From Flaccisagitta enflata (lineage: Eukaryota > Chaetognatha > Sagittoidea > Aphragmophora): a stretch of DNA of 64,000 nt. Position numbers and translations under genes: made by a program. The stretch spans positions 68,138,001-68,202,000 of the forward strand of contig OZ231126.1 of assembly GCA_965153355.1 (NCBI GenBank), written 5' to 3'. Of the stretch, positions 7,725-18,458 are shown piece by piece. Every line of letters starts with the position of its first letter. Position 1 is the first letter of the stretch. The notes under the pieces are model-generated. The model searched no databases. It saw only the letters and a program-made list of their open reading frames with translations, and had not been told where the DNA came from.

Positions 7725-10421
7725 TCACGCAGTTTCGGATCCTTTGTCGCCGGCGTTTTTGTTATCATCCGCTTGTTTTCCCGCCGGGTTAGGTTCCGGA
7801 TGCGCTAGAGGGTGGTGGAAGCCATTGCACTTGTCGCAGGTGATCGTCGACGGACACGCCTTGGCGAGATGGCCTCCCTCGAGGCATCTGAAGCAGATGC
7901 CCAAGTTTTTGTTGAATTTCCGGCGGTCCGACGCGTTCATCTCGCGGTAAGTGGGGCAATCCGCTAGACCGTGTTTTGCGTCGCAACGAGGACAGAGGCC
8001 CGGCGTCGTTTTTGAAGCCGGCGTCGGCATCGCGTCCTTCTTTGCGGCGGCGTTGGCGGTCGTCGCGGAAATTTTAGCCGATGCAGCGGGCTTGTTTTGG
8101 TTGTTGTTGCGATGGTATCCTGATAACATTTCAGAAATGGTTTGCTCTTCATCAATGAAATCAAGAAAGTCAGCAAATTTCAAATCTGAACCATTTTTCT
8201 TCCTACGCCTCACAACTTTCTTTGCCCACTTATCTTTTAAGAAGGGAAGCTTCTTCTCGACGATCGTCTTGACCACCAACTTGTTCTCGAAGTCGTCCGC
8301 CTTTTTTGTCTCGGTTGCGAACGAATGGACGCTCATCAACCGCGCGTAGAAATCGAGCATCCCGTTGTGGTCCTTTTCGTCGATTGCTTTACCCTGCAAC
8401 ACTTCGTCAAGCATCTCCAACGCGGTCTCTTGGCGCATCCCGAACTTCGTCAACTTCTCCAACGCCTCGTCGACGGCTGACTCCGACTTCTTCAACGTCT
8501 CCGCCTCGATCAGCTTGAAGGCCGATCCCTCAAACCAATGCTGCAACTCGTTCAGCATTTGCTTCTTGGATACGCCCGGGATCTCCATCGCCTCGTTGAA
8601 GATTTTCATGTGCTTTTCGAAGTCCATTCTCTTGGTCGTATTTCCGGAGAACTTTTTGGCGGGTCTTGCTTCTTTCAGCTGGTGGATGGCCGTCTGCTTC
8701 AGCGCCGCCTCCAACTGTTGCCGCTGCAGTCGCAAGATGCTCGTCATCAGCGTGTCTGAGACGTTTGAAGCATGGCTGCTCGCACTGCTGGAAGCTATCG
8801 ACGGCGCCTTCGAACGTGTTGACGATGATCTTGACGCGATTGACGAGCGGCTGGGGCTTTTCGCTTTCTGAGGATGTACCGTCGCCGGTGCATCTGTCTT
8901 TGCCCCTGGCTTTTCGTCTTTCGTCTTGATCCCTCTCTTTGTTCTCTCTTGTTCTCCTGACTCCATTTTCTTTGGCTTCACGTCGCCCAATTTACGGTAA
9001 GGCATTGTCGGTGGTTTTTTGACCTCCGTCTTTGCCTCTTTTTCCTTTTTTGGGTCTTCGGCGTAAAGCTTCTTTTTTGACTTTCGCAGTGGATCCGGCA
9101 GCGATCTCTCTGTGATTGACGGCGTCTTCACCTCCTTCTTAGCCGTCGACGTCGGCCTCGACGTCACTCCGTTCACCCACGCGCTCGTCAATGCATCCGG
9201 AGTTTCGCCACCGAATGCTGCACCTGCGGCGGTCATCTCCAATCCGGCGCCAGCGTCCCTCGACTTTTCTCCCTCCTCGACGGCGCCGCTTGCCGTTGAC
9301 TGTTCGTCTTCATTCGCCGCTATCAAATCCTGCAGCTCCGCCGCATTTTTGTCAATATTATCCATTTCCTTCTCGTGGAGGGTTTTGTCGAGGTCCTTTT
9401 GCCTTTGTATGTCTTGGATAATGCTTTGATGGTACGCAATATCCGCGTCCGCTTGCGCGTCGTTGGATTTTATCCGTTCCTTCTCGGCTTCCCTTTTTCT
9501 CTGTCTGTCTTTTTCCACTTGCCGTGACATTACCGTCGACGTTTTACTCCTCTGGGATCCCTTTTCTGACGACCTCGTCGAACGTATCGTCGACCTGGCA
9601 TTTTCCGCGTCGTCGTCGCGTTCGGGATCAGCGCGTGGAGTAACAGAGGTGGTCACGCTTTGAGGTTTTTCGGCCTCTTTGTCTTTTTTGTTGGCCTCTG
9701 CCGCTGTCCGCAGTTCATTTTCGGCCAATTGGAAACCGGATGGAAGTGGCCGAGCTTTCGGCCGAACGGAGCCATCTATGGTGAGTTCTGCTGCCGCCGC
9801 GGGGGGTGTCGCTGGAGGAGGAGGAGGAGGCGGATGTGACGGGTTTTGGCGTCTCTCTGGCGTCTGACCGCCGACTACATTTTCGAGTACTTTTCTTCCG
9901 GCAGTCACCGTCAACGATACCCTTTTTTTCAATGAGTTCAACATCGACGCTGGAGGCGCCGTCTCTTTCGTCACTTCCGGTCTCCTCCTCCTTTCCTCCT
10001 CGCCTTCACCTCTTCCGCTCGTCCTGCTTTCGTGTAGCAGCGGTAATCCCCCCAACGCCCCGACGTCCTCCGCCGGGTCGTCAACAGTCTCGTCGACGTC
10101 CCCTGCCGATTGCGTCTTGAAGTGGGATTCGAGCGTTATTTTGTAACGAACCATGTCTTGCATCAATTGTCCGGCCATTTCCCTGGCATTGGGCTCGTTC
10201 TCAATTTTGCAGGCATTATATTCGTCTAAACGCTTCTCGTAGAGGTCGCAGAATGCGTCGCTTTTTAAGTTCAATTCGGTTTGCGCCTCCTCCGACGGTG
10301 TATTTGTCGCGTGGTCGAGGGCTACCGTCATTGAGTTAAAGCTTTTCTCCAATTCTCGTCTCACGTGCGCAACGATGCGCAGGTCCCATACCGTGGCTTC
10401 GATCGGTCTGATGTTCGCCAT
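7725..10421 (-). CDS. gag: BEL/Pao gag
   Basis: 898 residues, start chosen at MANIRPIEATVWD (ATG at 10421); upstream in-frame codons lack an ATG. The N-terminal half is charged and low-complexity (Lys/Glu/Arg-rich, with SRSSIASRSSSTRSK). A capsid-like helical region follows (RMDFEKHMKIFNEAMEIPGV and on). The C-terminal part has three Cys/His boxes typical of BEL/Pao gag: CPRCDAKHGLADC, CFRCLEGGHLAKAC and CDKCNGFHHPLAH. The frame ends in TGA (7725-7727) and pol continues in the same frame with no frameshift. Family members commonly encode gag-pol as one frame, so this TGA is either a nonsense mutation or a readthrough stop. Confidence 0.92.
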   Translation of the reverse strand: MANIRPIEATVWDLRIVAHVRRELEKSFNSMTVALDHATNTPSEEAQTELNLKSDAFCDLYEKRLDEYNACKIENEPNAREMAGQLMQDMVRYKITLESHFKTQSAGDVDETVDDPAEDVGALGGLPLLHESRTSGRGEGEEERRRRPEVTKETAPPASMLNSLKKRVSLTVTAGRKVLENVVGGQTPERRQNPSHPPPPPPPATPPAAAAELTIDGSVRPKARPLPSGFQLAENELRTAAEANKKDKEAEKPQSVTTSVTPRADPERDDDAENARSTIRSTRSSEKGSQRSKTSTVMSRQVEKDRQRKREAEKERIKSNDAQADADIAYHQSIIQDIQRQKDLDKTLHEKEMDNIDKNAAELQDLIAANEDEQSTASGAVEEGEKSRDAGAGLEMTAAGAAFGGETPDALTSAWVNGVTSRPTSTAKKEVKTPSITERSLPDPLRKSKKKLYAEDPKKEKEAKTEVKKPPTMPYRKLGDVKPKKMESGEQERTKRGIKTKDEKPGAKTDAPATVHPQKAKSPSRSSIASRSSSTRSKAPSIASSSASSHASNVSDTLMTSILRLQRQQLEAALKQTAIHQLKEARPAKKFSGNTTKRMDFEKHMKIFNEAMEIPGVSKKQMLNELQHWFEGSAFKLIEAETLKKSESAVDEALEKLTKFGMRQETALEMLDEVLQGKAIDEKDHNGMLDFYARLMSVHSFATETKKADDFENKLVVKTIVEKKLPFLKDKWAKKVVRRRKKNGSDLKFADFLDFIDEEQTISEMLSGYHRNNNQNKPAASAKISATTANAAAKKDAMPTPASKTTPGLCPRCDAKHGLADCPTYREMNASDRRKFNKNLGICFRCLEGGHLAKACPSTITCDKCNGFHHPLAHPEPNPAGKQADDNKNAGDKGSETA

Positions 10422-10517
10422 AGTATCTGATGTTACCTGCGTGTTGTGCTCGTGTATAGTAGGGGGGGGATAATATAGGGTTAGCAATTTTCACCAGCGG
10501 TTTTGGTGTTTAAATAC

Positions 10518-11069
10518 TGTGAAGAACCGTAGAAAATACTGTCTCGTACCGTCATTAGGATCTTGCCGTCCACGCAACTTCCGACTGAAGATGCCACTTC
10601 CGGTTTGAATACGTCATCGCCACGCCAATCACGCCGATAACGTCACTTCCGGTGGCGCTAGTCCCAACGTCAGTCTGTGGATGCTATCTCTAATCACTAG
10701 GTAAGAAAGTGTATTTAAACTATTATATACAGGAAGAGAAAGAGAGAGAACAGAAGAGAGAGGGGGGGGGAATTGGTTAGAGCCTACCAACTAACTAGCT
10801 AGTGTGTATCATTAGTAACTACCTCAATCAATTCACATCAATTGTCAACAAATGTAGCCAAGTACACTCACCACAGGTTCCACTGTAATCCCCAAAGTGC
10901 TTCCAGGTTGAATTGCTTGTTAAAATATACTGATAAACTGAAAGAAAGAATGCATCCAGAGAATCAAGTATATCATCACAAACGAATGAACAGTAACGCC
11001 AACGAGAGAACAATGAAATAAATCGCAGTACAAAGGCGCCAAATGCCAAAATATCAACGATATTCCACA
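10518..11069 (-). repeat. 5' LTR of the BEL/Pao element
   Basis: 552 bp, TG...CA ends, near-identical to 880-1432. The sequence directly downstream in element orientation (GTATTTAAACACCAAAACC) does not start with the TGG common to tRNA primer sites, so I cannot assign the priming tRNA. Confidence 0.95.
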
Positions 11070-11690
11070 GTCAGCGATACCTGTTGCCCTGCTTTGCATG
11101 ATTGTGTATTTGAGTGAGGGGAAGCAGGGCAGCGGCCCCCAAGGGGACAAAGTCCCGTAGAACACAGATCTTTTGTTCGTCCATACATTCATTTATTTGG
11201 GCCAAATAAGGGTCTAAGAGGGCTGGAAAGGCTGATTTGAGGCTTGAAAGAGCTAAATTAAAGCTCGAAAGGCCATGGAGGACTGATTTTAAGCCAGAGA
11301 GCGCTAAGTTGAGGCTTTGAAGGCTGATTTGTGGCCTCGGAGGCAAAATTTTTGGTCTAAGGGTTGGATTTGAGGCATTTGAGGCTGGAGAGGCCAAATT
11401 TGAAGCTTGACAGACTGGATTTGAGGCCTGACAGGCCGTATTTGAGGCCTAACAAGCCGGATTTGAGGTCTGATAGGCCAGATTTGAGGCCTGACAGACC
11501 CGGTTTGAGGCCTAACAGGCCGGATTTGAAGCCTGACTGACTGGTGGGGGGGATGAATAAAGAACGAACGAACAAAAGTCCCCCTGTGTTCTTGAGGACT
11601 TTGTCTCCTTCAGGGCCGCTGCCCAAAAAGAGAAGGAGAAAGAGAAAAGGAACTGGTCATCCAAGGATAGCACATGGTCAATGGTACCCA
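11070..11690. repeat. Palindromic foldback repeat unit 2
   Basis: Left arm about 11100-11170 (GGGCAGCGGCCCCCAAGGGG, GTAGAACACAG). Inverted right arm about 11576-11632. The arms enclose a roughly 20-22-bp minisatellite (TTTGAGGCCTGACAGGCC-like) at about 11215-11545. Together with unit 3 it forms a tandem pair. Its left end GTCAGCGATACC is the pre-insertion continuation of unit 1. Confidence 0.75.
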
Positions 11691-12197
11691 ATGCCCTGCT
11701 GGGAGTGACCCAGTGAATAGTTGGAGTGAGAGCAAGGCAGCGGCCCCAAAGGGCCGCTGTCCTGTAGAACACGGGGGAATTTCGAGACGTCCGTCCTTCC
11801 GTCCATCCTGAGGGGGCATATTTCAGGCTGATTTAAGCCACTGAAGGCATATTTGGGGACTAGAGGGCAGAATTACGGCTTGGAGAGCAGATTTTTGAGG
11901 TTTTGAGGGCTGATTTGATGCCTGGAAGGCTGATTGAAGATATGGAGGGCAAATTTGAGGACTGAAAGGCAGATTTGAGGCATGGGGGAGGCTAGTTTCA
12001 AGCCAAGAGGGCTGATTTGAGGTCTAGAGGGCTAGATTTGAGGTCAAGAGGGCTAGATTGAGGCCTGGGAGGGCTAATTAGAGGCCTTGATGGTCTTTGG
12101 GGAGGGGGGAACAGACGGACGGAAGGACGTCTTGAAATTCCCCCCCCTGTGTTCTAAAGGACATTGGCCCTTTGGGGCCGCTGCCCAAAAAGAGAGA
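11691..12197. repeat. Palindromic foldback repeat unit 3
   Basis: Same layout: arm about 11735-11805 (GGCAGCGGCCCCAAAGGGCC, CGAGACGTCCGTCCTTCCGTC), inverted arm about 12105-12195, and a diverged minisatellite of about 20 bp between them. Confidence 0.75.
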
Positions 12198-12611
12198 GAA
12201 CAAAAGAAAACTGGGAAAGACGGCTGAGATTTTTCTGAATTAATGATTCCAAACCAGCTTACATTCTTGACCTGCCAAACCGGAAGCGAAAAATTCAAAA
12301 AGTCATCATACTTCCATAACAATCAACAATTTGTCAATCATTCAAACTTTACCCGGGGATGTCCAGGAGGAAACCAGGAAACTTCGTCGGTCTCCAAATT
12401 CCAATAATAATATCTACCGGTCCAAACATCCGGCTCTTCCACCCAGTTTTCAGGGAGAGGATATTTCGACATCATCTTCCTCCTCTTCCTCTCGTTCTCT
12501 GTATATTTGATGATATGGAATGTAGATCAAAGTCATTACAAAATGATAACCACCGATGCTCTTCGATAATTATACTGAATTGCTCACGGCAATTAACCAA
12601 AAAGCTTCAAA
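12198..12611. other. Unannotated spacer
   Basis: AT-rich spacer between the foldback array and the large palindrome. No convincing gene, RNA or repeat seen. Confidence 0.5.
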
Positions 12612-14992
12612 ATGTACCTGTTATTTTTCAAGACAGGTGGTAAAACAGTTTTATCATGTTTTAACACGTTTTACCACACTTTTCCCCCGCAGGTTTTTTT
12701 TAGAACCATGTAAAAATTCAAATGGAATTGCGTAAGAATTCAGTTACTACCATGTTAATCGATTTTAACACAATTTTTACACGGTTTTAAAACGGTGTTA
12801 TAATGGTTTTTACATGGTGTTAGAATGGTTTTAACACGTTGTTTAAACGGTTTTAACACAGTTTTAACACAATTTTAACACCTTGTGGCTATTTTAAGAT
12901 CCATTTTTTTGTAAACTAGAAAATTTTGTAAAAAATTTCTTCCTCTGAGGTTTTAACACGTTTTAACACATTTTAACACTGTACCTGTTATTTTTAAAAT
13001 GTTTTCATCAAAAAGATCATTGTAATCCTGAATTTTTTTGCCAATCTCATTCAATCCAGTCAGTACTAGGTCAGACATACTCATTGAGAGCTTTGGGAAC
13101 TGACACTGGGACCATAACAGGCCAAAAACAGGCCTAAAATAGCCTAAATGGTCAATATTGGCATCTACATCAAAACGATCATTATTATCCAGAATTTTTT
13201 CCCCAATCTGACCTAGTTCTGACTGGATTGAGTGAGATTGGCAAAAAAATTCGGATCAAGTTCGTTATAACGTACTGATTAAATATCGACAGGTGGCCGG
13301 GATGGCACGAGAGATGGCAAATGCCATCTCTCGTGCCACCCGGGCCACCCGTCATGCCACTCCGGCCACCAAGGTAAATACAAAGAGAATCAAAAAGCCA
13401 TCGCAAGTCCATGTCTGTAATCCCCATTCATCCCGACGCCATCCAAATATTAACCCAACTAATTTGCTCATTCCTCCATCCTCGTTTGCGTCCATTTGAT
13501 TTCTGTCGCTGTCCAAACTTAAGTCGCGGTTTCATCATCCTCTACCACAAAGATATTGATGACAACAATGATGATGACTACAACGATGACAGCGACAAGG
13601 CGTTTGTATGGACTTATGGCTGCATCTATGTAAGCAATTGGGGTGAAAGATAACTCCGCATTTTTTGGGCCAATCCGTACTCAAGGCACGCCGACTCTAT
13701 AATAGACTGCTTCCTCCACAAATGTACTTGTTCCTATTAATATTCGCTGTATTGTTTTTGCTATGACCCGCTCATGTACAACAATATATGTGATGAAACT
13801 GAAATAACCAGTTTTGCAATTCCGATAGTTAATGAGGTCGATCACAGTTAGCCTAAAGTATGGAAAGATGTGATTGATATATTCGATGGTCTCCAAAAAT
13901 GTGAAAGTCAATATGCCCATCCCCTTCTTCATTTCTCAAATGCGACGCTATTGTTACCTCCTACATGTGATGCCTGCTTTCTTTTCAAGGGTCATGGAAC
14001 CATCTGCTCTACTCGCATATTGTGAGAACTGCTTCAGGCCGGAACTTTTGACTAGATCAAGATAAGTTGAAAACAGATTAAAGATTCGACACGCGACAGA
14101 AATCAAATGGACGCAAACGAGGATGGAGGAATGAGCAAATTAGCTGGGTTAATATTTGGATGGCGTCGGGATGAATGGGGATTACAGACATGGACTTGCG
14201 ATGGCTTTTTGATTCTCTTTGTATTTACCTTGGGGTGGCCGGAGTGGCATGACGGGTGGCCCGGGTGGCACGAGAGATGGCATTTGCCATCTCTCGTGCC
14301 ATCCCGGCCACCCGTTGATATTTAATTAGTACGTTATAACGAACTTGATCCGAATTTTTTTGCCAATCTCACTCAATCCAGTCAGAACTAGGTCAGATTG
14401 GGGAAAAAATTCTGGATAACAATGATCGTTTTGATGTAGATGCCAATATTGACCATTTAGGCTATTTTAGGCCTGTTTTTGGCCTGTTATGGTCCCAGTG
14501 TCAGTTCCCAAAGCTCTCAATGAGTATGTCTGACCTAGTACTGACTGGATTGAGTGAGATTGGCAAAAAAATTCAGGATTACAATGATCTTTTTGATGAA
14601 AACATTTTAAAAATAACAGGTACAGTGTTAAAATGTGTTAAAACGTGTTAAAACCTCAGAGGAAGATATTTTTTACAAAATTTTCTAGTTTACAAAAAAA
14701 TGGATCTTAAAATAGCCACAAGGTGTTAAAATTGTGTTCAAACTGTGTTAAAACAGTTTAAACAATGTGTTAAAACCATTCTAACACCATGTAAAAACCA
14801 TTATAACACCGTTTTAAAACCGTGTAAAAATTGTGTTAAAATCGATTAACATGGTAGTAACTGAATTCTTACGCAATTCCATTTGAATTTTTACATGGTT
14901 CTAAAAAAAACCTGCGGGGGAAAAGTGAGGTAAAACGTGTTAAAACATGATAAAACTGTTTTACCACCTGTCTTGAAAAATAACAGGTACAT
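12612..14992. mobile_element. 2.4-kb palindromic (long terminal inverted repeat) element
   Basis: Two arms of about 900 bp (12612 to about 13515, and about 14090 to 14992) are near-perfect inverted copies around a unique centre of about 570 bp. The ends read ATGTACCTGTTATTTTT and its complement, so a TA target with CCTG...CAGG termini is possible. The CCTGTTATTTTT motif also recurs inside each arm (near 12984 and 14613), suggesting nesting. Arms contain many degenerate TTTTAACAC repeats and a secondary hairpin at about 13298-13340 (GGCACGAGAGATGGC and its complement), repeated at about 14266-14308. No ORF large enough for a transposase is present, so it is non-autonomous. Confidence 0.85.
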
Positions 14993-15037
14993 CGTGCTAA
15001 AATGTGTTAAAATAGGTCAAAACGTGTTAAAATTATT

Positions 15038-15659
15038 TTAACAATCCTCCACCTGACTAATCAACCAATCAACATATTTAGCCAACCCAAACTCACCTTT
15101 ATCGGGATTAAACGACTTGGCGCCCCATTTCTTGGCGCAAAAAGCCGTACATTCGTGATAAGGATTACGTAAGTTTGGGCAGGCATTAAGCTTTACTGTC
15201 GTGCCATCCTCATCATCGGCGCCATCTTCGTCTTCCTCGTCGTCTTCATCCTCGTCGTCGTCGTCGTCATCATCGGATTCTCCATCACTCCCTCGATCGT
15301 CGTCGGGCATCTGAGCTTCATCGTCGTCGTAATCTGCAATCGCGAGGGCGAGAACAAAGGACGGATAGTAAGACTGACATTGAGAGCGGTACGTACTTCC
15401 AGATTGAAGCGCAGGGAATGAATCGAGGTCGAACAGAATCGAGGCAGAACAGAATCGCCGATGGTCCGGTCTACAATTGACTGATCTCTCTCTTCAATCA
15501 GTCAATCAATCAATCCTCGGACTCACCTTCCGCGATGATCTCTTCTTCGGGTTCCTTTTGTTGTTGCTCTTCCTCCAACTTTTTCCGTTTAGCCTCTGAT
15601 TCTGCCGTAACGATTCCGCGCTTCGACAGGCGAGCTAACAAAGCCGGCGGAAGCGGCAT
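15038..15659 (-). CDS. PQBP1-N-terminus-like short acidic protein
   Basis: Two exons: 15659-15527 and 15333-15038, giving 142 residues. Starting MPLPPALLARLSKRGI and continuing EPEEEIIAEDYDDD across the splice junction, the N-terminus closely matches the start of polyglutamine-binding protein 1 (PQBP1), a nuclear splicing and transcription cofactor. The WW domain that follows in PQBP1 is absent. Instead there is an Asp/Glu tract (residues about 60-85), then CPNLRNPYHECTAFCAKKWG, a compact Cys/His motif that could bind a metal, and a short tail ending WLISQVEDC. The junction is phase 1 with clean GT-AG sites. It is the first gene right of the large palindrome; the stop codon is only about 45 bp from that element. 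I would not name it PQBP1: it may be a separate family sharing the leader, or a truncated paralogue. Confidence 0.8.
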
Positions 15660-15829
15660 CGTCTCTCTCTCCCTCAAAGAAAGTTAACTAAGATTTTCCA
15701 AGGTTTCTTCGGTCAATTGACCAAAGAGGCAAAGACCAAAGTAGTCGACTATGGAAAAAGGAAAGAAAACATTTCGCTGAAATAAGAAATACAGACAGAC
15801 GATATATCGTTTTAAATTCCATTGTCATA

Positions 15830-16601
15830 CACTCTTTTTTTTTTATAAGCACGCTCTTTTTTTGGCTGAGGCTGAGCGTGCTTAGCAAAATCTCATTTTC
15901 GAGGCTGAAATGTGCTTAAGTGCGTGCTTATCATTTATCGGTAAGTCATTATCCTACTAAGTATAGAACAAAGTACCCAGTATAGAACAAAAACAGTATA
16001 GAACAAAGTACACAGTAGGGTATAGAAAACAGTAAAGCATAGAGTATTGTGTAGTATAGAATAAAGTATAATATAAAACACAGTAATGAATGTATTTTTT
16101 TATAAGAAAATATACAGTATCTTTCACTGGCGTTGTCCTACTTTCATATAAACCATGGAATGAGATTAGTTTCATGACTTGATATAAAATTTTTTTGATT
16201 TTTTATGTTATTTAGTATCATGCTTTATTTTTTCTTTTTAGGGTGGTGCTTTTTATAGCAATAAATTCTTATTAACAATAGTATCTAGCAATAATATTCT
16301 TAAATATCATTAGAAATTTAATCATTTCTATCAGTATCTATCTATCAATATCTATCAAAATCTTGAATGTACTGACAGACTGATATTATAGATGATTTCA
16401 AATTCTATCAATGTTTCTATTTGTTTTTGTGAAATTCCAACAAAAAATGTATAAGTATTGGCATATTTTTGGAAAATCATCAATAATTTTTTTCGAATGG
16501 AAAATCTCAGCCTGGAGCGTGCTTAGCAATGTGCTTAAATTTTCCCAATATCTGAGGCTGGGCGTGCTTATAAACGAGGTGCTTATAAAAAAAAAAGAGT
16601 G
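15830..16601. mobile_element. TA-flanked MITE, CACTCTTT family (copy 1)
   Basis: Terminal inverted repeats beginning CACTCTTTTTTTTTT and continuing ATAAGCACGCTC, with subterminal inverted matches (GAGCGTGCTTAGCAA). TA dinucleotides flank both ends (15828-15829, 16602-16603). No ORF. A second, diverged family member is at 45036-45448. It fills most of the gap between RPL34 and the PQBP1-like gene. Confidence 0.85.
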
Positions 16602-16725
16602 TATACACTTTTGAAAACTAGAAAATCATTTCATACATACAAAACTAGAAAAGAGATTTTGCCCCATCTTCCCCCCCCCCCTCAGAAAAAGTCTCTCCCG
16701 TCGGATTCTTGAGCCAGTTTCTCGT

Positions 16726-18090
16726 CTACTTTGCCGCCTTCTTCTTCTTTTTAGCGCCTGTAGCGGGGGCCGCGGCCGCTTTCTCGGCGGCTTGTTGAGC
16801 TTTGAGAACTCGCACGACGATCTTTTGTTCCTCGATCAAAAACGCGCGAATGATTCTGTAGAGCATGGAAGGGATCAGAAACGATAAGGTTTGGCACCTT
16901 AGATTCGAGAGAGCTAGAGACAATTTCGATCATTTTTATGGTTATACAAACTTAATCGTAACGGAAAACCGCGAATGGCGTGCACAATACATTATCTGCG
17001 CTTGGTCAAGCAAATCAGATTAGCGCAAAACCCGCACTGACACCCTTCTGTAGTGAAGAAGCCGATTCCGAATTCAGATTTACGGACCCAACTGACCTTT
17101 CTCTGACGGCGGCGGCGCAGAGGTTACCTCCATACGCCCTCGACACGCGCTTATGTCTTTTTGGCATGTTTTTCAATGCCGTTGGTCGCGCAGGTTTGAT
17201 GCCCTGCAGGTTGGGGAAGTCTCAATGAATTGGTTAGTTACTTCGATTCGATATTGCGAAAAGTATATTTCCTTTTTGGGCAGCGGCCCCAAAGGGGTCG
17301 ATGACCTACGCTACCACACATGGCGAATTTTCTCCTATGTAATACCCCCACCCAAACCGAAGCCTATATCCTTGCCTCGAGGCCTAGATCCTAGTCATGA
17401 GGCCCAAATTCTATCGATTTCTATCAAATACTGCCAAATTCTTTCAAATTTCTTCAAATTCTGCCATATTTTTCAGGGGTGTATATAATTCCATAACCTT
17501 TGATTATTTTCCCCCCCCTGCCTTTGATTTTCTTCCCCGCGATGCATCGCGGCGCGTTACCAAATCAATGTTTTTCTTCCCCATAAACCACTAAAACTGT
17601 GTGTTTAAGGTTTGAATAGTGTTAAATTGTGTTTAACTTATCATGTTTTATGATTCTTTACTGCCAAAAGTTATATTTTCCCCAAGTTTTCTTTTTTTTC
17701 TTTTTTTTCCTCTTTCTTCTTCCTTCCCTTTCTCCAAACCCTTTGATTATTTTCCCCCCCCCCCCACCGGGGGGGGGGGAAATACGGAACAATATACAGG
17801 CCTGATATTTTTCGAAATTCGGCCAAATGTCTTAAAGTTCTGCCAAATTGGGACAATTCTGGCCACTTTTGCGACTATTTCATTTTTGTTTTAGGAAATC
17901 GTTATAAAGGGGGGTATCCAAAGCAACAACGAACCTGCAGCTTGACGCCGGTGTCACCGCATCGTGGAATTTTGGCGGCTTTTTTCTGGTACAAATAGAC
18001 GAGCTTTCCACCGGGAGTCTTGGAAATGCGGCGTTTGTTGCTCAGAGTCGAATAAGACATCCGACGGCGGAGACAAAGTCGTTGAACCAT
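16726..18090 (-). CDS. RPL34: 60S ribosomal protein L34
   Basis: Three exons: 18090-17935, 17203-17097, 16855-16726; 130 residues (family members usually 115-125). It is a structural protein of the large ribosomal subunit. Recognised by [19 protein letters not shown] at the start, [14 protein letters not shown] in exon 2 and [18 protein letters not shown] in exon 3. Junctions are phase 0 and phase 2, all GT-AG (first donor is the unusual GTTCGT). The C-terminus is extended by an Ala/Lys-rich tail. Of the Cys residues that form the zinc site in many L34 proteins, only single Cys in PRCGD and NLCAA remain, so the site is probably lost. Intron 1 holds a hAT-like MITE (17474-17804) and a fragment of the foldback repeat near 17280. 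The start lies 368 bp downstream of the SYF2 stop, on the same strand. Confidence 0.96.
17474..17804. mobile_element. hAT-like MITE (copy 1) in RPL34 intron 1
   Basis: 331 bp with ends CAGGGGTGTATAT and ATATACAGGCCTG, flanked by a perfect 8-bp target duplication ATATTTTT (17466-17473, 17805-17812). CAGG-type ends plus 8-bp duplications are the hAT signature. Internal features shared with the other copies: G/C runs, CTTTGATTTTCTTCCCCGCG, and AAGTTATATTTTCCCC. No ORF. Confidence 0.9.
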
Positions 18091-18458
18091 TTTCAACTGC
18101 TTTTTATTGTTTAATAGCTGTAATGTTTAATAAATTATTCTTTCTTCTTAGAAAACAACAATGGAAGCCTCTCCAAATTACACTGAAATTGCTACATAAA
18201 GGAAACAACAAATAATCTGGAGTGACAGCGCAATTCATGATCATATAGGAGAATGTACAGCGAAACGCTTTCAAAGATGAGCGTAGAAATGGATAAGACA
18301 TAACAGACCAGATACTAGCAGTAACGCACTGTTCTGCGATGAAGTGCCTAGCAGACCATGGAACTAAGACTTTCAGCAGAAGGGGCGGGGCAGAGGGAGG
18401 GAATGTACAGTTAAAGAGTTCACGATGCAATGAAGGTCAATAAATCAATATGCAAATC

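Larger units (their letters stand above)
880..11069 (-). mobile_element. BEL/Pao LTR retrotransposon, recent insertion
   Basis: This is a complete element read on the minus strand: 5' LTR 11069-10518, gag, pol (protease, reverse transcriptase, RNase H, integrase), an additional ORF, then 3' LTR 1432-880. The order RNase H before integrase, the gag with three zinc-knuckle-like Cys/His boxes, and the integrase C-terminal tail place it in BEL/Pao rather than Copia; the tail favours BEL/Pao over Gypsy. It is flanked by a perfect 5-bp target duplication GTCAG (875-879 and 11070-11074). The two LTRs differ by one base (1345 versus 10982) and one G in a G-run, so insertion was very recent. Despite that youth, the gag-pol frame is interrupted by in-frame stops at 7725-7727, 4665-4667 and 4626-4628. 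It sits at a junction inside a tandem array of foldback repeats. Confidence 0.95.

Noticed and set aside
10490-10517. tRNA primer-binding site of the BEL/Pao element
   Set aside because: The sequence next to the 5' LTR does not start with TGG and no convincing 18-base tRNA match can be judged by eye.
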